Shown here: in pieces, positions 22,638-34,199 of the stretch
Position numbering within the stretch: the first letter of the stretch is position 1
Layout: every line of letters begins with the position of its first letter
DNA from: Polytrichum commune
Lineage: Eukaryota; Streptophyta; Polytrichopsida; Polytrichales; Polytrichaceae
Direction of reading: 5' to 3'
Assembly: GCA_950295325.1 (NCBI GenBank)
Contig: OX485805.1
Span: 4,650,501 to 4,714,500 of the forward strand
Length of the DNA stretch: 64,000 nt
Translations under genes and position numbers: made by a program
The notes under the pieces: model-generated
Told to the model about the DNA's origin: nothing
What the model saw: only the letters and a program-made list of their open reading frames with translations
Databases searched by the model: none

Positions 22638-23243
22638 TCACTCCATTACAACTGTGGCCCCCACCGTCTTCAGCTTCTCAATAATTTGCTCTGCCTCCTC
22701 CTTGCTCACTCCCGATTTCAATACGATTGGCGCCTTCTCCACCAGCTCCTTGGCTTCCTTCAACCCTAATGCGGTGAATGTGCGGACCTCCTTGATGATT
22801 TTGATCTTGGAGGCTGCATCGAATTTCTCCAGCTTCACATCGAAGGAAGTCTTCTCCACTTTCTTCTCCTCCTCCACAGCAGCACTGCCTGCACAACCCC
22901 CCATCATTCCCATGCCAGGCATCATACCCATGGGCATCATTCCCATCCCCGTTGGCAGCCCTAATTTTTTCTTCAACAAGGTTGTCAGATCCGACACTTC
23001 GAGCAGCGTCAGTGTCGAGATTTCCTCGACAATCCTTTGAATCTTCTCGGACGGAGGGGTCCTGGCCTCCGTGGGATCATAGTCAGGCTCCCTGGCTGCG
23101 GCACTGCTTAAAAACCTTGACGATCTTGCATTTGCCACAACCGGAGATTCATATTGACTAATAGACGGAGAAGTTCGCCCTGCTACATGACGAATGGACT
23201 GCAACAAAGAAGACCTAGCTGTACAAGACCACAATCGACTCAT
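22638..23243 (-). CDS. Mitochondrial large-subunit ribosomal protein bL12m (L7/L12), copy 1
   Basis: Stalk protein of the mitochondrial ribosome that recruits translation GTPases. The intron-free frame gives 201 residues from Met at 23243; an in-frame upstream Met at 23306 would add 21 residues, but only the sequence from MSR onward is conserved with copy 2. Residues 1-60 are Ser/Arg-rich, as expected for a mitochondrial presequence. Next come the L12 dimerisation domain ([20 protein letters not shown]), a Met/Gly-rich hinge ([16 protein letters not shown]), an acidic linker and the C-terminal domain ([53 protein letters not shown]). Length and order fit plant bL12m. The upstream DNA holds telo-box motifs common in ribosomal-protein promoters. 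It differs from copy 2 mainly in the presequence, with few changes in the mature part. Confidence 0.93.
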   Translation of the reverse strand: MSRLWSCTARSSLLQSIRHVAGRTSPSISQYESPVVANARSSRFLSSAAAREPDYDPTEARTPPSEKIQRIVEEISTLTLLEVSDLTTLLKKKLGLPTGMGMMPMGMMPGMGMMGGCAGSAAVEEEKKVEKTSFDVKLEKFDAASKIKIIKEVRTFTALGLKEAKELVEKAPIVLKSGVSKEEAEQIIEKLKTVGATVVME

Positions 23244-23388
23244 TGCACCCAAATTCTTTCCTCTAACGCTCGGCTCTCGTCTCAAAATCTCTCTAACACA
23301 TGCCAACCATCAATGTGCCCTTATCATCCCCATCCTCTCTTCCGGTAATCCCCCTTAAACCTCAGTCTGACATGCCAAGCCTTCTATA

Positions 23389-23406
23389 CCCTAAACCCTA
23401 AAACCC
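23389..23406. promoter_or_regulatory. Telo-box-like motifs upstream of bL12m copy 1
   Basis: CCCTAAACCCTAAAACCC lies about 150 bp upstream of the start. AAACCCTA motifs are well known in promoters of plant ribosomal-protein genes. Copy 2 has an equivalent cluster at the same relative position, supporting conservation. Confidence 0.6.
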
Positions 23407-23850
23407 TTAAAAAGGCTCTTGAACCCTACCAAATCTCCAAAGCTACCAAAAAGTAATATATACTGGACAGACCCTCAGAGTTTGCACAGAAGAGTCTACA
23501 AATGTGTCACGAGCCTCAAAGCTCCCTCATGGCAGAATCAACCAAAAGGAATGATGCAGTTCCAAAAGAAGGGTTGTCGCAGGGTTTTGTATCAAATGGC
23601 ACAGAGTGTGCCCGGTTTTTGAACAAGGTGCAAAACCTGAAGAAGAGAGGTGTGCGGGCAGTGAGCTACGATGGATTTCGAGCTATGGCGAACCACCGCA
23701 TCGAATGCATGCGCACACACCCCTAAACCTTTGCCTTGCTCGCATCGAACTCTTCTCCTCCTCGTCTCTCTCTCTCTCTCTCACGCTCGCGCGCCGCCAG
23801 ACCCCCTTTCCTCAAGATTAATGAAGTAGTCGTAGATTCTAGACGTTCCT

Positions 23851-26800
23851 ACTGAATTAGGCAGAAATGAAGATCTGGACTCCAAGGTATGTAGATTCGG
23901 GAGGGTCTCTTTCTAGCACAATCCCTACCCTTCAAGGAAGTTGGCCATTGGAGGGTCTTGAAGGTCACAACGCCACTAAAGTTTAGTAATGAGGAAATCA
24001 TATTAACGCTTAACTTAACTTAGGCCTGAGGAGTAAAGCATTCTCTAACATTTGTTATGTGTTACATATAGAATACTAACATCATTATCTAAGGGTTTAG
24101 TGAGAAATCTCACAAAAAGAAGTTGTGATGCACTATCCAATTCATGAATCGGGAGATGTACTAGATAGTCACATTTTAGTTTACTCATCTTCACATTTTA
24201 GTTTACTCATCTTCACAAATTGTTGATTCAAAATCAAAACTTTAGGCATCATGGCGACCCGTCTCTTTAACGACCTAAAAAAATCTAAAACCCTAAAACC
24301 AAGGAAAATGAATTTAATTTTAGTAGAAATATTGTGAATAACTAAAGTGTATCTGAAATAGATGACCACTAGTGGTCAAGTTGGCTCAAACTTATTTTTG
24401 TTCATTGGCACTAACAAATTGATCACATCTCAAGGGGGTCATTCCCCTGTATTTATTGGGAACATGTGAGAACACAAGGTGGTTTTAAGGGGGGTATTAT
24501 ATTAGAGAAAGTAAATATTGTGGACCCTATTATTATGTAATTGTCTAACACATGTTCTTTTTAAGGACCATGTGGGTAGGTTAACTTGGTATTTATTCTT
24601 CTTTTACATGGGCATATAGTAGTTATTAATTATAGTTTTTGTTGATGTCATGTATAGTCTAAGACTTACACATACAAGATCATAATTCACGCATCAACAC
24701 ATCAACACAACGTGCACACAATTCACTTCCTAGTATGCACTCTATTCATTCAAAACATACACACATGGAAATGTTGATAAAATGTTTGTGTTCAAAAACA
24801 CATGCAAATGCTTCCACATATTGTGTTTAAAAACACAATTGCATACATACATGTAGCATTAGAACACAACCAACCAACACCAATCACAAAGTTTGTTTAG
24901 GATATACACATTCAAATATGAAAGTAATTCTTGTCATTGTTCAAGTTCAAGTGGTTCAAACTACTCAATCCACAACATCCAGCTTTATGTGCTCAAGACA
25001 AAAAGGCCAAACCCTAACTCTAACTCCAATGCTCCAAACTATACAATTTGCCAAAACCGTTCCCTAAAATCCTACCCAAAACAATTCAACAAGTAGTTGG
25101 GGTTTGTACTCCTGCATTTTCTCAAACAAAACAATTTTGCAATTCACCACCACGTCATAATAAGAATCACATAGGAAATCCCGGATAACCTTCAACTCAA
25201 CGACATTCAAATGAGCTAATGGCTCGTACAACAACTGCAATTTTGAGTTGCTATGATAAGCGGTGGTTCTTCTTGAATTAATCCATGTCGAGCACACATT
25301 GGTTTCTTACGTACTCACTTGTTGTCACCCACAATGCATCTCGATTGTCTACCAATTCCCCAACAAGACTTGATTTCCTTTGTATCACAATCCCCAACTA
25401 GAGCAAATGGTTTTTTTTATGATCAACACTAATTTCATTCATTGCACAATATATGAATGCCTTCAATCACTCAAGCTTGATGGTCAAATGCAGTCAAGAC
25501 AATAAACTTCCCTTTAGAGGCTTGTGCTTGGGGATGATCACTAAACTAAACTCCCTTTCTTTGGCACCAATTTCAAATATGCATGTTAGACATGAAGTGA
25601 TTTAAAAAATAATTGGCAAAGAGGTTGTGGATTGAGTTCTTGGAATGATCTCCAATGGTGGATCCAAACTCTTTACAATACTCTACACACCTCAACTACA
25701 CCCACAAAAGTATGGTTTGAAGACCTCAAGTGCCATTGTTAATCCATAAGGGTTGTTAGTTTCAAATATTTCTTAAGCTTTTATTTGGCCAACAAACATC
25801 TAGCCATAACCTCGGCAATCACATGTGGACTTCAGATTTTGTGCCACATGGTCAGTGTTCTCACCACTAACTCTAGAATCAACGGGTGGAGGCAATGGCT
25901 AATCATAGTCATCAAGAGGTGTAAGCTTTTGGCTGATCCCAACCTTGAATCCAAAAAGCGCATGCGTGTGATGCACCTAGATTTTGTTTTTGACTCCCAA
26001 CAAACTCTAGAATGCATGGCAAAGGAAAACAATTCCAACTTCAAAGACGTTACAAGCCTAGTTTGTGACTAGCAACCTTACTAGAACCGAGTACCTTGAG
26101 TTGTAGTTGGTTGATATTGCTCACATGAATGCCTCTTGTTGACGTTGCCCCCCTCCTCTATGTCAACAATGCTCCCAAAAAATGAGAAATTGCAACAATG
26201 ATTCAAAATCTCGAATCCTAACCAATTACCTAGCAAGTAAAATATCGAAAGTAGAAAAGATGAAGCTTGAAATGGGCGCACTTGAGGAGCGCAACTATGC
26301 ATGTGCACCTATTGTCCAACCTTCAACAATCAACCATCAACATCACCAAGTTTGCAAGATGATGGGAGTTTGCACAAACATGAAAACTTCAAAGAGCTCC
26401 CACAAACCCTGTATGGAAATTACAAAGCCAAACATAATGCGCAAACATGTTGGGAGCCCTTCCTGCATCTAACTCGATAGACTGCATCCAACTATTAAGA
26501 AACATCCATGAGATGTCATCCAATGGTGCTCATCCATAGCGTGGGGCCCTAATATATATTATTTTAATTCCCCATCTTATCAAAGGCTATGGTATGTTAG
26601 TTTTAAAACTTCTCTACCATGATCAATTTGTAAACACCCCAAGTTGTTTATACCATGGAGTCCAATATATAACTTAAGCTTTGTTACAAATACATGTTTT
26701 ATATTTTTTAGGTTGCAACATTAAATTGGAGCCTATATTTGTTCTCACACATATTTCTAAAATATGGGAGTGAACCCCCCCCCCCAAGATCACATTCATT

Positions 26801-27229
26801 CAATTACATATTATTGCTATTACTAATACTATTAAAAATGCATCACTATCACATTTTGTTATTATGATGACAAACTCATAATGATTGGTTTAAATTGCAT
26901 GCTATAGTTTAGTTGAAAATTACAAACATGATTGATTATGGAAATAATTAGAGTGTCAAAATATCTCTTGTGATGTTAGCATTTTATAGGGTATGGAAAA
27001 AAATGATTCATAAAGTTTTATGATTGAGCTTTCAAAGTTGAAAGACAATTTCAATACCTCGTATGGATTTACACTTGCCAAAAATTGCTTGATATGTTTG
27101 AAGAAGATCCCATCATCATAAGGTATCAATGCCTTAAAATAACAACTTTCCTTTTGTGACACCTATGTTTCATCCTTAAGTTGTCAACAAGTGAGTGCAC
27201 TAGTGCAATTGAGTAAGTCATTGTTATAA
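23851..27229. other. AT-rich intergenic DNA, no gene supported
   Basis: Contains a short direct duplication of ACATTTTAGTTTACTCATCT (near 24172 and 24194), a C-run at 26775-26783 and poorly preserved repeats. No exon with domain or splice support was found. Confidence 0.4.
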
Positions 27230-27620
27230 GCAATTATTCATATACGGCATTAAGTACAAAATAGGACCACTTTGCCCATAAATGGTAGTTGTGTAAGAAG
27301 GATGCATGAACGTTTCAAGATGCGCACTAACTTTGCCCAATCACAAAGACTAATCAAGGATCTATCCGCTCAACGAGGTAATGTAAAAAGTGATCCATAA
27401 AGGGGGGACAACACCTTCAACAACACCTTCATTTAATAAAAGGCCCTCACCCGCAATAAGGTTGATTTTGTGATGATTTTCACCTAGCAATCCAACACCA
27501 ATGACCCCCCCCCAGTAAAGAATTAAAGGCTCATTTCTTAAAACGACTTTAGGAATTTATGTAACTTGTGTATGAATTGATCACTTTAGGAAAAAACATC
27601 TAGAGACTATGTCTAGATTT
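27230..27620. repeat. Dispersed repeat, inverted copy at 45990-46370
   Basis: CATTAAGTACAAAAT, GGGGGACAACAC, GCAATAAGGTTGATTTTGTG and GAGCC/TTTCTTAAAACGAC-type blocks recur in reverse complement near 46050-46350. A C-run here corresponds to a G-run there. Confidence 0.75.
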
Positions 27621-27706
27621 GCTATTCTACGGTTTTATTTATTTATTTATTTTTCCTAGAGTAACAAAACTTTCTTAAAGTGGAGGTTTTGGGCTCAACT
27701 ACCTTA

Positions 27707-28178
27707 GGGCCACTTCACACACGAGCCAAGAACCGTGACCATGAAATTGTGAGAGCCCAAAAGAAAGTGTCCAAATCATAAACACACCTCCGAAATCATG
27801 TAGTGTGGTCATGGACCCTCAAATGTAGTGTGAAGTCATATGTGATCGGGCCCTCAACGAAATGCTATTTCATCGAATTTCTATTCATGCGGGTCCTTAC
27901 ACATGATAAAATAGAATAAATCAACGGTTGAGAGCGTTCAAAGTGCCATGGTCTCCCAGTGTTAGGCTTTTGAAAACAATCCAAGTGACCATGAAACATG
28001 ATCCATTCGATGCCATGTAGGAATCCATGTAGACTTTACATCCATCTTGCATTCACATACTCCGTTGGTCCCTCAAGTGTAGTGTGAAGTGAACTTGGAC
28101 TGGCTCCGCCTTTTCCACCAATGAGAGTGCTTGTAGTGTAATGGTCACGGGCTCTCAGTCTCATGTGTGAAGTGGCCC
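27707..28178. mobile_element. Harbinger-like MITE, 472 bp, TSD TTA
   Basis: Left end GGGCCACTTCACACACGAG and right end (reverse-complemented) GGGCCACTTCACACATGAG are inverted repeats with one mismatch over 19. TTA flanks both sides (27704-27706 and 28179-28181). The same element occurs at 41945-42450 with a different TSD, confirming the boundaries. No coding capacity; superfamily inferred from the 3-bp TSD and GGGCC end. Confidence 0.88.
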
Positions 28179-29998
28179 TTATTGGTCCCATTATGAGACA
28201 TTTGTGCAATTAGAAGTCAAGTTGGTTTCAAATAGACCAATTGTCAAGCTTTGCTTGACGAGATGAATAGTGGTGTTGCTTTGGAAGTCAAGAATAATTT
28301 AGGTATCATTAATTTGTTAGCTAAAAGTGGAACCTCCAGGGGTTTCGAGATGTGTGTCCCTTGTCAACTTTAATGGCACCTTTGTATGTTTTTCAATGTG
28401 TCATTCAAGACACCACATAGGATCTTCACAAGTTCCAATTAACATGAACAAAAGTGTACATATACAAATTATATTATAGGTGGTATTATCCTATTATATA
28501 GATTATAGATGATAGGTTAAATTAGATTTCAACCTTGGAATGGATGTAGTCATCATATACTTTTATGAAATACATTGGATTTTGCAATGTTATGGTGAGT
28601 TCAATTAGTAAAAGAAATGTGTATGTTCAACCGTTGGAATATGGGAGTACTTTCATGGAGTTTTTGATATTAAAGGGTTTGTTTTGGGAATACATATGGA
28701 CTTAGACCAACTTTAAGATGAAGAAACACCATAATTCAAGCACGTGCCAACATCAAAGTCATATTTTCTTCTTCCTTTTGTTTAGTGTGCGTGCGATTTA
28801 AATGTGTTAACAACAAGAGATATAATCCGCATTTGAGGCTACATTACCATTTCTATTAAGGGTCCATCAATTTAAATGCATGTGCACAATTTCATTATGT
28901 GTAAAATTTGTGCATGCATATACATTTACTTCATGCCTAGTTCCAATCGATCATTTGAACACATTGACTAACCCCAAAATTTTGCACATTCTTGTGGCCT
29001 CCACAAAATAAGATGATTGGCACACTGTATGACTAGCCCAACATGCAAGGGTTTAAGGCTACACACACTAACCACTTAATATCTCCATACCAAGGACATA
29101 TCACCTCACAATATGTCAACATTTTGTATTTGTAATGTTTTGACATGGGGAGCCCTTTTAAGATGACGAGGATGGTGGAGATAGAGTTAGGGTGGGTTTC
29201 TATGTCCGTCATTGACCCACTAGATTCTAGATGGAATCATGGGTTCGATGTGTTCTCACGAAGCTAGCAAAAGCAACCAAACAACCACATTATGGTTGCT
29301 TTTTAGGTCGTGGAGGGTTATGACCATGGGCCACTAGACTTTTATGCACTCACTAAACACATACGATAACAAATGGCTAGTTGGGCACATACAAACCGTA
29401 CCCAATTAGATTCCATCTGCATTTGTCCTTATCTCCACTACAATATGATGGGCGGGCAACATACATAGAAACCCATCCTTACGGTTGGTCCAAACTACAA
29501 CAAAGAAGTGCACCAATCGGTCATAAATTTCAGCCCAAGAAAAGGTTATTTGAGGCAATGGTTGGTGTGGTGGACTAGATGGGAAACAAACTAAAATGCC
29601 TCAAGTTGGAGTTCTCTGGAGGTCAAGTTTCTTGTATGAAGACTTGAAGTTGCCCAAGAACCTTGACCACCAGAGAACTCCCCTAACATAAAGTGTTGCC
29701 ATGTTGGCATGCATATCATTTTTTCATTCATGCTTGAATTTCTCCACTGATTTTTTGTTGGCCGCAGTGTAAACCCCGGCTGGTGAATAACCCATTTTGA
29801 AACCAATCCTATTGCTCCATTCCCCTAAATTCCTTGACCAATGCACTTCTTCACTGTAGTCCAAACTGGCCTTTAGTACTCCACAAACCCCTCCATCGCC
29901 ACCATGGAGTGGGAATTGAAGGGGGATGTGCTGGGACGAGTGGATGTGCCCTTTTAGGACTAAACAAGCAATTTCCCGTTGTAAGCTGTCCGTACCTG
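28179..29998. other. Intergenic, no gene supported
   Basis: AT-rich up to about 29.6 kb, then more balanced toward the promoter of the 30.3 kb gene. Open frames of up to 116 codons near 29.8-30.2 kb overlap promoter/leader sequence and show no domain. Confidence 0.35.
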
Positions 29999-30010
29999 AT
30001 ACCCGGTCTA

Positions 30011-30038
30011 GATACCCGGATGAAACCATCCGGGTATC
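30011..30038. promoter_or_regulatory. Perfect 12-bp stem-loop upstream of the DUF662 gene
   Basis: GATACCCGGATG (30011-30022) and CATCCGGGTATC (30027-30038) are separated by AAAC. A further direct copy of GATACCCGG lies at 29999-30007. It sits about 250 bp before the start codon in the proximal promoter; its role is unknown. Confidence 0.55.
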
Positions 30039-30227
30039 ATTATTTCTCGCTCGCCTCGCGCGGGCCTTGGCTCTTCCGTGCCAGCTATGGCGATGGCCGT
30101 GCGTCCGCCAAACCCTCGCATTCTCTCTGCCAGCATAAAGCTTTCGCCATAGCCAGCCGATCTCCCCTCCCTCCTAACTCCTAACCTCCCTCGCTCCTCT
30201 CTCCCTCTCCTTCAGCGTCTTCAAGAA

Positions 30228-30271
30228 ATGCAGAAGAAAAAAAGCTCCACATGAGCAGCAAACAAACGTGA
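30228..30271 (+). promoter_or_regulatory. Two overlapping upstream ORFs in the DUF662 leader
   Basis: A first uORF (ATG 30228, 8 codons) stops with TGA at 30252-30254; a second ATG at 30251 overlaps that stop as ATGA and encodes 6 codons, ending at 30271. The main ATG is at 30290, 18 nt later. If the leader is transcribed as drawn, initiation at the main ATG would need leaky scanning or reinitiation. Confidence 0.45.
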
Positions 30272-30289
30272 TCGCTGGCCCAACTCGAC

Positions 30290-33200
30290 ATGGGGACGCA
30301 CGCTTCCAACTCTCCCAGCCAGGATGTGGTCCTGGCCGATGATCCCAAGATGGCCTACACCGAGAAGGTAAATGCGCTCCTCTAAAAATTTCCCTGGTCT
30401 TTTCCCGGGAATTTTAGGAGCCTAATCGGTAGATCGAGTTATGTGAACCTTTTTTTACGGAGCTTCTGATCTATTCCGGAGGCTTTATGGAGAGGAAGAC
30501 TCTTGCATTCGTGGAATATTTTTCATGTGGAATGAACAAATGGTTTATGGTACCATATCCAAGTTTCGAGCATCAGATCCATCATCTCCATGTTACCCGG
30601 GGGGCATGGACATTTGATGTTTTAGTAGTCTATGGACATCGATCACTTCTTGTCAGCTCACAATGGCTGATTGGAGCTCTCTGTTAGTGGTCAGCACCCA
30701 AACTTGAAAGATCATTACAGCCATCTTGAACCGCTTGTTCTTAAGCAAGGAGCCTATAGGATTCTTTCAAGCAAGGTTCTGGACTCTGGTTTTCGGCAAG
30801 AAATCTGTTTTTCGATCGTGATAGTAACGTGCCTGTTTGTCTTCCTTTGTCTTTGCACCGTGTCTTTAACTAACATGAAGTTAGTGAATATCGATGTTTA
30901 GCTTCTTTTCTCCTGCATTCTATGACACTGTTAGCAATATTCTTGCCATGACTCGGTGCCTTCTTTTGAAATTTTTGCTTAGTTTTTTCCATCGTTCAAA
31001 CAGGTGGTTAGGTGTCTCCTTGTTACAGGCAATTGTTCATTTTATGTAAATTCTCCTTCACTTAGTTGAACCTTCGCCTGCAATTGGTCGACAGCCCTGT
31101 TATCATGTTTTTTCACTCTGTCCGGAAGGTTTATGTATTTAGTGATCAGGGTTGGCTCCTGTAATGTTATCCCTTTTCTTTAGTCACATACAATTGTGAG
31201 TGTTGATGCTCACATTGCCTACAAGGATAATTGTTCAACACACAGCAATTCTTACACCAATTGAAATGCATGGAATAATCTCATATTACAGTTTTACTTT
31301 CAAGAGTGCAGAAAGTGATTTTGTTCACATCAATTTGAGGGTCGAGAATATGGGGACAATGAGTTTGCATCGAACTCCAACGTCTTCAGTAGAGTAGACA
31401 TCTTTCAGCTGAGTCGTCGTTTGTGGTTTAATAAGTTCGCATGAATTTGTAGTAAAGACATGCCACGTAGATGTGATGCATTGCAGTTACTTCACCATGG
31501 AACCACCTTAATGATACATTTTTGCACTGAAATAATTAATCTGGTCTATGTTTTTTTTCCTTCAAAAGTTCTTCACAACAAGTTGAGTAAAAGGTCTAGT
31601 TCTAGTAGATTCTCCTTTTACAGCAGACGCAATAAACAGACTGCATTTCTTACCTGACACAAGCTAATGTTGCGTTGCATTATGTTTTTCTTAAAGTTTC
31701 CGATAGTCAATACTGCAATGAACGTGTTCTGCAATAAGAGTGCCTTCTACTTTTTATGGTGCATATAAATTGGTTGTGTGTAAGTATTCATTTGTAATCA
31801 AATTTAGCGTGTGCTGACCTCAAAAACTAAATTGTATCCTGTTCGTTGCTTGTAATTGTTTTCCAATCCTTGATGCTTACAAGGATATGTTTGTTGCTTG
31901 TGTTTTTTAATCAGGTTTTGGAGGAGAAGGAGCAAATGCTGAGAAAGTGAGTTGGCTATTCATATTCTTTAGGAACATGTGGTCTAATAAATAGAATATT
32001 CTTTATTTGGAGGAAGAAAAACTGATTTTGTACATACTTCTATAGTCCTAGAGCTGCAACTGCTGGCACTGCAGGTAGTGCCATCTTGAAGAGTCTGTCT
32101 TCTCTTTAGCAGCATTCATTTATTATCATCTAAAACTATCCCATCAGCTTTTTTTGTATGTCTGTGGATCATTGTGGACATTCAAGTAAGCTTGTTTATT
32201 CTGGCTGTCTTGTGTTTTTGTAGTACTAATATATCTAAATTTTGGGTGACCCTTGCAGGTACATTCAAGACAATTACTCAAAGATTCAAAATGTTGAAAG
32301 AGAGCTTGCGGGGCTGGCTATGGAAGTGAAGCTCACTGCTGGACCCAAGAAAGCAGGCACTTTTCACACTCCTTATATCTCAGGATTCACTCATACTCAG
32401 TTCATTGTCTGAAGAAGGTTGATGTAAACGGCCATGTACCTGTGCATGTTTTTGACATTCTGTATTTGACATTGCAAGGTTGCAGCTCTCGAGCATCTTC
32501 GAAAATTGATTGAAGTGTCAACAGAGAAAATCAAGTCTGCAAGGGTGAAGGAGGAGCAAGCAAGGAAGGTAGGTTGGTAATTACATAGGAGTGAGGACTT
32601 AGTGTGCATTTTCTTGGAGCCTGATACTTTCCTAATGATTCATTGGTGCATGTGGTGACTTTCCTGTTACAACAAGTTTTGATGGATATCTATTGCTAAG
32701 TGGGGGTTCCTATGTGGCTGCATCAGGTGTGGGAAGCAGCCCAAAAGATAGTTGAGGCAGAAGAGTTGCACAAGCAAAAACTTTGTGAAGATTTGAAGTG
32801 CCTGGTATGTCTCAACTTACTATTCTTGGGATATGGGCTTTCTCAACTCATGCTTGATATGATTATAAATGTCACTGCACTAAACTTCAGGTTCATTGAC
32901 TTTGAGCATGAGCTAAGCTCCTGAAAGACTTTCTAAAGCACCATGTTTATGATATTCAGGTGGAACAAAGTGCAGAAGCCCAGTATACTCGACTACAGGA
33001 GTTAACGAACAGATTAGAAGCCTTAAATCCAGGTTTGCAGGGTGGTCCTACTCAGGTCCTTGCAGGAGGAATCCACTCAAGCTCTAGTAATGGCTTTACT
33101 CCACAGCAACAAGTTAGCCAGCCAGACAACATTGATGTAAGAACTCCATAGCAACAATGCCCTGCATCTGTGTTCTACTTTCTATGTAGGTGATCCAATT

Positions 33201-33877
33201 CTTTAGATCATATGAGGCATTGGAATAGAGTAGTTGTGTAAATGACTACAGAGGATAGTAAACATTGTGCAAGGGATCTTGACAAAGTGTTTACTTAATT
33301 CTCTTTCTTCAACCTCTGGCATGATAGCGATTCGTTAACTCCTCAAAGGTTTAAATTGAAAATGAGCTCAAAGTTGAATGTCTCAATGGGCTTATTTTGG
33401 GCTGAAAGCCACCCATCTTTTTCACCTAGTTGCTTGCATCACCTTTTGTGTTGTTAAGCATGTTTTGTTTGGATAATGGACAAGAGATTGATTCTTGATT
33501 TGCATAATGCTATGTGTTTGAGAGACGTCACCCATCATGGGATTATTCTGCAATCACTGCAGGCAGGTAGCAATGCAGCAGTGGATGGCAATAACGTTCC
33601 CACAGTGGCAGCCATTGTTGCTTCTATCAACTCATCTTCACCTGGCCCTCCAACCTCACCTGAACCCCAAGTCCACACAGCTGGGTTGGAGAAGGCACAG
33701 AATGGTGTTCATTCCACACGTCCTGTAGTTCGGGGTCAACATGTTCCAGTTCCCAGAGGGCGGGGTCGAGGTGCCACCAGAACCAAAGGGCCGCTGCAAT
33801 TAGGGAGGTCCAAATCAGAGACTGACGAAGGGGGTTGGACAGGAGCTGGATTTGATGTTGAAGACCCTGCATCATGA
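30290..33877 (+). CDS. RAB6-interacting-golgin-like protein (DUF662/ACIP1 family), seven exons
   Basis: Spliced model: 30290-30367, 31915-31946, 32259-32356, 32486-32568, 32727-32804, 32960-33136, 33563-33877; 286 residues. Junctions keep frame throughout. The conserved coiled-coil core spans exons 2-6: EEKEQMLRKYIQDNYSKI, VERELAGLAMEVKLTAGPKK, then LEHLRKLIEVSTEKIKSARV, KEEQARKVWEAAQKIVEAEE and LQELTNRLEALNPG. These are signatures of the plant family annotated as RAB6-interacting golgin (DUF662), which includes Arabidopsis ACIP1, a microtubule-associated protein linked to immunity. The C-terminal exon adds a Pro/Ser-rich region, an RGRGRG box and an acidic end. Intron 3 appears to use a GC donor (CAG|GCAC). 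Intron 1 is 1.5 kb. Family assignment is firm; the Golgi role is inherited from the family name, not shown here. Confidence 0.9.
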
Positions 33878-34133
33878 CCTGTGATCACCCTGTGAATGTA
33901 CCAGCCTGTAACTCTTGATTATTTGCCTACTGGTACATTGCCCTTGTACACAAGGTCAGGAGATTGGCCTTTCATAGTCATAGAATGTTTGCGGGTTAGA
34001 AATGTTAACATTGACATAGTTTACATGGCTCTCTTTTCCCTTGACTAGTGTCTCAGTGAAATCTTGATAGAACTTCGGATCACCATTAGGAACATTTTTT
34101 GGGCGCTTTGTAATATGCCACAGTAGATCTGGA

Positions 34134-34139
34134 AATAAA
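34134..34139 (+). terminator. Candidate polyadenylation signal of the DUF662 gene
   Basis: AATAAA lies 257 bp after the stop codon, within a plausible 3' UTR. Confidence 0.45.
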
Positions 34140-34199
34140 GAGCTTCATTTGCTCAGGTCTGCAAACTTGAGCCAAAGAGTGACATTTGTAGTTGTAGAG

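Larger units (their letters stand above)
22035..23850. repeat. Segmental duplication copy 1 (bL12m gene plus flanks)
   Basis: Coding and flanking sequence matches 55970-57840. Downstream (3') shared blocks include AGGATCAGCTCC, TTTTCTGATGC, TTTGATGCTNGGATGA and ATAGATCCAGTA; upstream blocks include GGTGTGCGGGCAGTGAGCTA, CACACACCCCTAAACCT and a CT-run followed by CGCCGCCAGA. The exon is nearly identical while the flanks are clearly diverged. Confidence 0.8.

Noticed and set aside
22654-23040. 128-codon plus-strand frame opposite bL12m copy 1 (and the equivalent opposite copy 2)
   Set aside because: Antisense shadow of a conserved gene; its conservation follows from the bL12m coding sequence.
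23389-23406. CCCTAAA repeats considered as an interstitial telomere
   Set aside because: Only two to three units, conserved in position in both bL12m promoters; better read as telo-boxes.
29834-30184. 116-codon plus-strand frame before the DUF662 gene
   Set aside because: It overlaps the proximal promoter hairpin and leader; no domain and no continuity with the spliced gene.
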